Origin: an uncultured Opitutia bacterium
GTDB lineage: Bacteria > Verrucomicrobiota > Verrucomicrobiia > Opitutales > Opitutaceae
Assembly: GCA_903938935.1 (NCBI GenBank)
Contig: CAJAFD010000090.1
Coordinates: 1-18,000, forward strand
Reading direction: 5' to 3'
DNA length: 18,000 bases
The position numbers and the translations under genes are program-made. Shown piece by piece: positions 1 to 6,192 of this stretch. Under the pieces are notes generated by a model. It ran no database searches. It saw only the letters and a program-made list of their open reading frames with translations, and had not been told where the DNA came from. The stretch's first letter is position 1. Every line of letters starts with the position of its first letter.

Positions 1-220
1 AAGCAGTTCGGGCGCGGCGAAATTATTATTTTTTTGGTAAAAAATCTGCATTTTTGCCCCCCCCACCCCTGCATAGCCCTCTCAGAGCTAAAAACAGGGT
101 CAAAAATCATTTTTCGTAGTCAAAATGATGTAGCCGTTTTCGGGCCTCGTTGCGGGTTATTTTACTTTGCTCTGGGCGGCTCCAACTGTTCCGGGATTTT
201 TATTTGTAATTATATGTTGA
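1..220. other. AT-rich non-coding flank
   Basis: This stretch lies downstream of the LacI-type gene and runs to the window edge. It is much richer in A and T than the rest, with homopolymer runs (T around 30-36, a run of eight C at 57-64) and a weak A/T-only inverted repeat near 101-115. A short open frame covers it but has no recognisable domain and shows no protein-like composition. I see no convincing terminator, RNA gene or mobile-element end here. Confidence 0.5.
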
Positions 221-1243
221 TCAAATATTTAATAAAGTTGGTCCGTCGACCCAACGTCCGCTGATCATCACGGTGCGCGGATCCATGGGAAGTCCACGTT
301 CGTTGCGATGGATTTGGGCGGCTAAGGTCTCTACCGCGACGACGCTGAATTGTTCAGGCTTCAGATCGAGGCCGGCGCAAGGCAGCGTCCGCTCGTTCCA
401 GTTTAAGTTGAAAAAACCAATATGCTCGGGCGATTTTAGGCCGCTTTCTTGCAGCCATATCAGGGCTTGATCCATATGCCCTACGATTAAGTCCGGTCGG
501 TGTGTCTGATACCAATTAAGAAAATGTGTTTTGGTGATGGTTTCAGCCCTAAGTACGGGCATGGCTCCGATGCCGCCTTGGTTTTCTTGAAAGGAGCGAA
601 AGGCGGAGGTCCATTTATACCCAATTCTTGCGTCTTTATAGTGTTCGATGAAAAGACCAAGTTTCTTGTAACCCAGAGATTTTATGCGGTCGAGTGCTCC
701 AATTAACGTGAAGTAGTGGTCGAGCGAAATGGTGTGATGGGCTATCTTGGTTGAATCATAGTCGATCTGAATGGTGGCGAACTTTTCCCAAGGGAACCCT
801 GCTGTCGCATTGTTCCAATCGGGCTGGAGAAATATAACCCCTAGTATTCCACGAGCCAACAGTATGCGCGCCAAAGCTTTTGGGTTTGGGGCGCCGCGAT
901 TATATCCCAAAGTGAAAAAACTAAGATTATAACCCATGGCGTGTGCGCACGCTTGGGCGGCATTCACGATCTGGCGTTGCATGGGGTTCAGTTCCGTTTG
1001 CCGAGCGGATGCGATGTGCACGAAGGCGATATTGCCTAAAAAATGCTGGGTGCGTCCTCCGCGCACGCGCCCCATGATCGTGCTGACCAAGTGGTTTCTG
1101 TGATAACCGCGCTCTTCCGCCATGGCGGTGACTCGTTCACGCATGGCCTTACTCACGTTGGGATGGCCTGAAAGCGCGCGAGAAGCTGAAGCCCGAGATA
1201 CACCGCAGGCTTTAGCTAACGCGTCTAAGGTCGTGTTCGGCAT
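221..1243 (-). CDS. LacI-family transcriptional regulator
   Basis: A 340-aa LacI/GalR-type DNA-binding regulator. The first ~45 residues form the classical LacI helix-turn-helix (LDALAKACGVSRASASRALS, then HPNVSKAMRERV), followed by the hinge and a periplasmic-binding-protein-like effector domain that normally binds a sugar. I chose the ATG at 1243 because it places the HTH at residues 4-25 as is usual. A TTG at 1288 would add 15 residues with no family counterpart. Neither start has a clear Shine-Dalgarno. The gene is divergent from the TonB-dependent receptor across 187 bp, so the receptor is its most likely target, and it may also control itself through the palindrome at 1246-1262. GC content is clearly lower than in the genes from 4640 onward. 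Family assignment is firm; effector and targets are unknown. Confidence 0.93.
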   Translation of the reverse strand: MPNTTLDALAKACGVSRASASRALSGHPNVSKAMRERVTAMAEERGYHRNHLVSTIMGRVRGGRTQHFLGNIAFVHIASARQTELNPMQRQIVNAAQACAHAMGYNLSFFTLGYNRGAPNPKALARILLARGILGVIFLQPDWNNATAGFPWEKFATIQIDYDSTKIAHHTISLDHYFTLIGALDRIKSLGYKKLGLFIEHYKDARIGYKWTSAFRSFQENQGGIGAMPVLRAETITKTHFLNWYQTHRPDLIVGHMDQALIWLQESGLKSPEHIGFFNLNWNERTLPCAGLDLKPEQFSVVAVETLAAQIHRNERGLPMDPRTVMISGRWVDGPTLLNI

Positions 1244-1245
1244 GA

Positions 1246-1262
1246 ATTGGAACGCTTCCAAT
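1246..1262. promoter_or_regulatory. candidate LacI-type operator, inverted repeat
   Basis: ATTGGAACGCTTCCAAT is a perfect 7-bp inverted repeat around a 3-nt CGC centre. It stands 3 nt upstream of the chosen ATG of the LacI gene. Size, symmetry and position fit an autoregulatory operator of this family, but no binding data support it. If the TTG at 1288 were the true start, the site would lie inside the coding sequence. Confidence 0.35.
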
Positions 1263-1296
1263 GATTGGTCAGCGACATCTTCGTGCAAGTCTCATT

Positions 1297-1307
1297 TTGT
1301 ACTACAA
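1297..1307. promoter_or_regulatory. candidate operator in the divergent spacer
   Basis: TTGTACTACAA is an 11-nt odd palindrome with 5-bp arms. It lies between the LacI gene and the receptor gene, about 125 nt before the receptor start. It does not share its sequence with the palindrome at 1246-1262, so the two are unlikely to bind the same protein. A short repeat like this can arise by chance. Confidence 0.2.
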
Positions 1308-1430
1308 CAAGTTTATCTTCGAGCTGCTGAACCCCCGGCCCCGCCTCTCAGCATCCCTAAAATCTTTCAGGGCAACTGCTTTAGTCTAATCCCCCTTTTT
1401 TTGTTAAGTCACAACCCCACCTACATACCC

Positions 1431-4400
1431 ATGAAGATACCTCCGCATCCACGCGTTTCCCGATTTGGGAATCCCTTCGTTGTCTGTTGCGCGATATTAC
1501 TCGCGCTCACTGTTGCCACTAGCCGCGGCGCTGAGTCCGACCTGCTCAAAAAGTTGATGGAAGAAAATGCGGCGCTGCGTAGCGAAAATGCCCGTCTGCG
1601 TCAGACCCAGCCTGGGGTTCCCGCATCGCCAGCTCCCGCTGTGGCGACGACTTCAAGTGCCGCCCCGTCCTCGAGCTCTGGTGTGGCCGCTCCGGTCAAG
1701 TCTACGTTGGCCACGGATGATACGGCGCTGGTGATGACCGCGTTCGGCGTCACGAGTGACAAGGATTACGGCTACCTCAAGACCAACGCAGCCACGGCGA
1801 CGCGTATTGGTATGGAGATTCAGAAAGTACCGATGAACATCTCGGTGGTCTCACGTGAATTCATCGACGACACCAATAGTCGCTCCTTGATGGATTTGTT
1901 GCGCTACACGGCGGCGGCTTCGGGCGATACCCGCTATGCGATGCGTCGTCCCGGTAATGAAGCTACGCCGCAAGGCGGCTTTACGATGCGTGGTTTCCCG
2001 GTCAACACGCTCATGCGCAACGGCATTTTCCGCTACATTTCCTACAACATGGATAACGTAGATCGCGTTGAAATCGTAAAGGGTCCTGCGGCGGTCTTTT
2101 TCGGCCAAGGTTATCCCGGTGGCGTGGTCAATTACGTCACGAAGCAGCCTTCCTTTGCTAAGATTCCCGCGCTTTTCAAGTACGCGATTAACGACAATAG
2201 CGGCCAGAAATTCACGGCCGACATCAATGTGCCGCTCTCTAAGAAAGCGGCTTTTCGGATTGTCGGAGCTTGGGAAGACACCCAGGGCGAACGCCGTTTT
2301 GAATTTCGCAAAAATATCAATCTGACCCCGAGCCTCACGCTGGTCCCATTTGATAGCGGCATGGTGACGGTCAACCTCGACCTCGAGTACCTTCGCGAGA
2401 ATTTCAGTCAAAATGACTACGACTGGATTTTCAGCGATTTCGCTGGTTGGAAAGCAGCTGCGGTGGGCAGTGCTAAAGTTGTTAACTCTGTTAATACCCC
2501 TAGCTTGGCCTATGGCACTTATATCAACAACAAACGTATCGCCACCGGGAATTTATCATTACCAGCCTATACCAGTGTACAGCGCGGCGCTTATTACACG
2601 GGCAAAAATGGTGAGTCCGTTTACGATGAAGCCTTCAACTACACGGCTCGTGGTGCTCGCTCGACCAACTCCGTCGACGCGTTCACGACTACGGTCGATT
2701 TCGCCCCTGTTTCGTGGTTGGACGGTCGCTATGTCTTCCAGCACGACAACAGTCGCTTCAATTCGATCGAGGGTGTCATGACGCCCTACGCCGATGGCGT
2801 ACATTGGAATGTCCCAGCTAGCACGGGTGGTACTTCTGGTTACTACCGTCTCACCGATACGCACCAGCTTGATTTGATCTTCAAGTTCAATGCCCTCGGG
2901 ATCAAACACAAGGTGCTCACGGGTTACAACAGCTCCACTTGGCTCCAAAACTATATGGCGGCTGATAATAAAATTTCGCCTTATTTTGGCCACGTGCCGG
3001 GTGCGACCAATCCGATTGCCAATCCAGGCTACGGTACAACCGGTGGCACTCAGGTCGCCGACAATCTCGTGGGCGAAGGCCGCGGCCACGACACCGGCGT
3101 TCCGACGGTTAACCAAGTGGTGCGCGATCGGAATGGCGCTATCAAACTCGTGAAGGCGGTTTACAGCGACTTCGACCCCGGCGCCGAAGTCTACCCCACG
3201 GTCGATATTCTTTATCCCGTAGATCGCGTCTGGCTTGATGGCTACAAGCCGAAGCTCCAAGCCGCTTACCTCAACTATCAAGCTGCCCTCTTAGACGACA
3301 GGCTCAATATCATTGCTGGCTATCGCCGCCAATGGCGCGAAGAGAAGGGCCAATACCTCATGTCCAACTATCCTTGGTACATCGTTCCGGTCGACGCCTA
3401 TCAAAATCCAGCGGCTTACCCTGAAGATGTTTGGGGCTATAGCGCCAATTACGTTAAAACCAACGTCTACAGTCGCCATGGCGATGCGTGGATGGGTGGC
3501 GCGTCCTTCGCGGTCACCAAGGAACTCAGCGTGTACGCCTCGGTTTCTAAGACCTTCCAATTCAACCTTGGTAACGTCGGCGGCGTGTTCACCGGTAATG
3601 AACGCCCCGTGGTGCAGAGCGCTCTCAACCAAAACAAGGGCTCTTTCCAATACCTCGGCCAGACCATCACCTCTGTTGATCAATTTGTCTCCATCATGAA
3701 GGCCCGTGGCGCCTACGATGACATCAAAGATGAACAAGGCATGAACTACGAGTTTGGCGCTAAGATGTCCACTAAGGACAACAAGATCGTCGGTACGCTC
3801 TCCTTCTTCCGCGGTGAACGTAAGAACCAACGTCTCGATGACTCTGCGAAACAATCGAATCTTGAAGAGCCCATCAATTATAACACCACGCTCTTCGCTC
3901 CCGGCACGCTGGGTTACAACACCCGCGTCTTCCGCTGGCGTACGACCGACCTGCTCAACCGTATTGAAGGCAGTGAAGCCGAAGTCATTTTGACTCCGAT
4001 TCCCAACTTCCAAGCTGTGGTTAATGGTTCGTGGTTATGGACGGCCAAGACCATTTACGACAAGACCCGCGCAGCCCCCGGATCAGCCACGTATAATGCC
4101 GCGAGCGCAGCAGCTAAGGTGGCCTCAGATATTTACTACAATGCCCGTATCGAAAACGTCCCCGAATTCCGCTTTAATGCCTTCGGCAAATACACCTTCC
4201 GCGACACGCAAGTGCGTGGGCTATCGGTTGGTGGCGGCGCTCGCTACTCGTCGGAAACCGTGGTCAGTCGCTCCGTCGACTGGAATCCTCTCGCGGGCGG
4301 ATACCAAGCCGGCGACTACATCGTGTTTGATGCGACGCTCTCCTATCCTTGGAAGGTCTTTGGTTATAACCTCACGTCCTCGTTCGGCCTTTATAACGTG

Positions 4401-4481
4401 ACCGACAAGCACTACTCAGAGGGTTCCTTTGCCCTCTCGCCCGCCAGAAACTGGCTGTTCTCAAACAGCATCACGTTCTGA
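1431..4481 (+). CDS. TonB-dependent outer-membrane receptor
   Basis: A 1016-aa TonB-dependent receptor that should import a large or scarce nutrient across the outer membrane using TonB/ExbBD energy. In order: a signal peptide (about 1-34, ending near RGA), a short leucine zipper (about 37-58; L42, L49, L56), an Ala/Pro/Ser-rich linker (59-95), a TonB-box-like start of the mature core (LVMTAFGVTSDKD, about 100-112), a plug domain (about 130-260, containing VEIVKGPAAVFFGQ and PGGVVNYVTK), and a long 22-strand-type barrel ending in aromatic residue F, as the BAM complex requires. The ATG at 1431 is chosen because the signal peptide begins there; the frame stays open upstream to 1122 without a secretion signal. 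Its leader is pyrimidine-rich with no Shine-Dalgarno. The divergent LacI gene suggests carbohydrate control; the substrate itself cannot be read from the sequence. Confidence 0.95.
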   Translation: MKIPPHPRVSRFGNPFVVCCAILLALTVATSRGAESDLLKKLMEENAALRSENARLRQTQPGVPASPAPAVATTSSAAPSSSSGVAAPVKSTLATDDTALVMTAFGVTSDKDYGYLKTNAATATRIGMEIQKVPMNISVVSREFIDDTNSRSLMDLLRYTAAASGDTRYAMRRPGNEATPQGGFTMRGFPVNTLMRNGIFRYISYNMDNVDRVEIVKGPAAVFFGQGYPGGVVNYVTKQPSFAKIPALFKYAINDNSGQKFTADINVPLSKKAAFRIVGAWEDTQGERRFEFRKNINLTPSLTLVPFDSGMVTVNLDLEYLRENFSQNDYDWIFSDFAGWKAAAVGSAKVVNSVNTPSLAYGTYINNKRIATGNLSLPAYTSVQRGAYYTGKNGESVYDEAFNYTARGARSTNSVDAFTTTVDFAPVSWLDGRYVFQHDNSRFNSIEGVMTPYADGVHWNVPASTGGTSGYYRLTDTHQLDLIFKFNALGIKHKVLTGYNSSTWLQNYMAADNKISPYFGHVPGATNPIANPGYGTTGGTQVADNLVGEGRGHDTGVPTVNQVVRDRNGAIKLVKAVYSDFDPGAEVYPTVDILYPVDRVWLDGYKPKLQAAYLNYQAALLDDRLNIIAGYRRQWREEKGQYLMSNYPWYIVPVDAYQNPAAYPEDVWGYSANYVKTNVYSRHGDAWMGGASFAVTKELSVYASVSKTFQFNLGNVGGVFTGNERPVVQSALNQNKGSFQYLGQTITSVDQFVSIMKARGAYDDIKDEQGMNYEFGAKMSTKDNKIVGTLSFFRGERKNQRLDDSAKQSNLEEPINYNTTLFAPGTLGYNTRVFRWRTTDLLNRIEGSEAEVILTPIPNFQAVVNGSWLWTAKTIYDKTRAAPGSATYNAASAAAKVASDIYYNARIENVPEFRFNAFGKYTFRDTQVRGLSVGGGARYSSETVVSRSVDWNPLAGGYQAGDYIVFDATLSYPWKVFGYNLTSSFGLYNVTDKHYSEGSFALSPARNWLFSNSITF

Positions 4482-4510
4482 TCGGCTGAGTTGTTCACAC
4501 TTAGAACTCA

Positions 4511-4541
4511 AGACGGAGGCCTCACCGCCTCCGTCTTTTTT
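4511..4541 (+). terminator. Rho-independent terminator after the receptor gene
   Basis: A perfect 10-bp GC-rich stem (AGACGGAGGC pairing with GCCTCCGTCT) encloses the 6-nt loop CTCACC and runs directly into six T residues. It begins 29 nt after the receptor stop codon. This is the clearest terminator in the window and separates the LacI/receptor module from rlmF. Confidence 0.95.
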
Positions 4542-4641
4542 GTGCCGCTCGCGATCGCGCTGTGCTCACGAAAATAAAAAAAGTTTCCTCTAGAAGTATT
4601 TCCAGTTCCCATACGCTATCACCACGAATCCTTTACCTAAT

Positions 4642-5532
4642 ATCAAATCGGGTCTGCATCCGCGCAACCGTCACCGGGCGGGCTATGATTTTGCGCGGCT
4701 CACGGCGCGTTCTCCGGCTTTGGCGCCTTTTGTCGCCGTCAATGCCTACGGCAACGCCTCGATCGATTTCTCGGATCCGGCGGCGGTGAAGGCGTTGAAT
4801 CAGGCGTTGCTGCGCGTGGATTACGGCTTTGAGGCGTGGGACATTCCGCCGGGTTATTTGTGTCCGCCGATTCCGGGACGCGCCGATTATCTGCACCATG
4901 TGGCGGATTTGTTGAGCGGCGGCGATGAGCGTGAACTTCCACGCGGAGCGGCCACCGCGATTTTGGATATCGGCGTCGGCGCGAACTGCATTTACCCGAT
5001 CCTCGGGAGTCGCGACTACGATTGGAGTTTTGTCGGCACGGAGACGGATCCGGTCGCCTTGCAGCATGCGCAAGGGTTCGTGCGCGCGGATGCGACGCTG
5101 GCCGTGCGCCTGAAGTTGCGGCGTCAACGTTCGGCGTTGGCGATGTTCCGTGGCGTGATTGAGCCGGGCGAGACGTTTGCCGCCTGCATCTGTAATCCGC
5201 CCTTTCATGCGTCGCCCGAGGAGGCGGCGGCCGGCACGCGACGCAAGGTTCGCAATCTGGGTGGTCGCCGCGACGCGCCGCCGGTTTTGAATTTTGGCGG
5301 TAAAAACACCGAGCTGTGGTGCACGGGCGGGGAGTTGGCGTTTGTGCGGCGTTTGATCGCCGAGAGCGCGCAGCTGCCGGCATTGTGCCGCTGGTTTACG
5401 ATCTTGGTTTCAAAAGGCGCACATCTGCCCGCGATCAGCCGCGCCCTCGGTGAGGCTGGTGTGACCGAGTCGCGCGTGTTGCCGATGGCGCAGGGGCAAA
5501 AACAAAGCCGCATCGTAGCGTGGCGGTTTTGA
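4642..5532 (+). CDS. rlmF: 23S rRNA (adenine-1618-N6)-methyltransferase RlmF
   Basis: RlmF transfers a methyl group from SAM to N6 of A1618 in 23S rRNA. The protein aligns by eye along its whole length with E. coli RlmF (YbiN, 308 aa). Numbered from 4642 these are GLHPRNRH at 4-11, WDIPPGYLCPPIPGRADY at about 66-83, the SAM-binding DIGVGANCIYP at 109-119, the adenine-methyltransferase motif NPPF at 185-188 and MAQGQKQSR near the C-terminus. The start is uncertain. The first ATG/GTG/TTG in frame is TTG 4720, which would delete the conserved HPRNRH segment. Upstream the frame is open to the TAG at 4591 and offers only ATC 4618, ATC 4642 and CTG 4654. I list ATC 4642 because it gives the family's usual few residues before GLHPRN. 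Either a rare start codon is used or the start has been lost. No Shine-Dalgarno is visible. Confidence 0.9.
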   Translation: MKSGLHPRNRHRAGYDFARLTARSPALAPFVAVNAYGNASIDFSDPAAVKALNQALLRVDYGFEAWDIPPGYLCPPIPGRADYLHHVADLLSGGDERELPRGAATAILDIGVGANCIYPILGSRDYDWSFVGTETDPVALQHAQGFVRADATLAVRLKLRRQRSALAMFRGVIEPGETFAACICNPPFHASPEEAAAGTRRKVRNLGGRRDAPPVLNFGGKNTELWCTGGELAFVRRLIAESAQLPALCRWFTILVSKGAHLPAISRALGEAGVTESRVLPMAQGQKQSRIVAWRF

Positions 5533-5652
5533 CGCGGCTGTTTTCTGCTTCGCGGTGGCCGCGCAGCTCGTGCGGCGCGTATGCCGTGTTTCCCCAAGAA
5601 CGGGGTTGTCTGATCGCGCCGGGCCCGTTCCGCTGCGCACCTGAAAACAAAA

Positions 5653-6192
5653 TTGAGTAAATCCCCTAGTCGGCGCGCGGCCGTCTCGCGCTGGATTGAG
5701 CATCGAGCGTCGGCGATTCACGGACGCGGCGTCTATGCGCGCGCAGCCATTCCCGATGGGACGCGGGTGATCGAATACACCGGCGAACGCATCACCAAGG
5801 TGGAGGCGGAGCGACGTGAAGCGTTGCGCTTGGCGCGCGGTCGGCGCGGCGGCGACGATCGTGTTTATATTTTCGAGCTCAACGTGCGGTACGATCTCGA
5901 TGGCCGCACGCGGCGTAACGTCGCGCGTTTGATCAACCACTCGTGTGCGCCCAATTGTCGCGCCGATACTATCCGCGGTCATATCTGGATTATCGCGCGG
6001 CGGGAGATCGCCGCGGGCGAAGAGCTCACGTTTGATTACGGTTTCGCCTTTAAGGAATGGCGGCAACACCCGTGCCGTTGCGGCAGTGCCCGGTGCGCGG
6101 GATTTATCGTCAACGCCGGTCAGCGTTGGCTCTTGCGCCGCATTCCGCGGGCGGAACGCGCCGCCGCCCAACGCGCGAGCCACGGGCTTTAA
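5653..6192 (+). CDS. SET-domain protein-lysine methyltransferase homologue
   Basis: A 179-aa protein that is almost only a SET domain with a post-SET zinc site. Visible motifs are HGRGVYA (23-29), EYTGE (41-45), YDLDG (80-84), the SAM/pseudoknot motif NHSCAPNC (95-102), GEELTFDYG (122-130) and the post-SET CRCGSARC (141-148), whose three Cys together with C102 can bind zinc. SET enzymes methylate protein lysines with SAM; bacterial members include Chlamydia NUE, which acts on histone-like proteins. The target here is unknown. The start is TTG 5653, since the frame is closed at 5613 and no ATG or GTG lies between. There is no Shine-Dalgarno. It follows rlmF by 120 bp in the same direction and its stop codon overlaps that of the convergent bat gene. 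Confidence 0.9.
   Translation: MSKSPSRRAAVSRWIEHRASAIHGRGVYARAAIPDGTRVIEYTGERITKVEAERREALRLARGRRGGDDRVYIFELNVRYDLDGRTRRNVARLINHSCAPNCRADTIRGHIWIIARREIAAGEELTFDYGFAFKEWRQHPCRCGSARCAGFIVNAGQRWLLRRIPRAERAAAQRASHGL

Noticed and set aside
34..264. Short plus-strand open frame at the left edge.
   Set aside because: It lies in AT-rich sequence, has no recognisable domain, and overlaps the 3' end of the LacI gene.
1122..1430. Longer N-terminus for the TonB-dependent receptor.
   Set aside because: The extra 103 residues are antisense to the LacI HTH region and would bury the signal peptide that begins at ATG 1431.
1851..4013. Long minus-strand open frames opposite the receptor gene.
   Set aside because: They mirror the codon pattern of the receptor, match no family, and disagree with the clear receptor motifs on plus.
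4551..4558. GCGATCGC palindrome, like the HIP1 element of cyanobacteria.
   Set aside because: I noticed only this copy between genes, and such a word is expected by chance in GC-rich DNA.
5533..5652. Possible terminator between rlmF and the SET gene (CGCGGC ... GCCGCG near 5533-5563).
   Set aside because: The stem is only 6 bp with a long loop and no T-tract follows.
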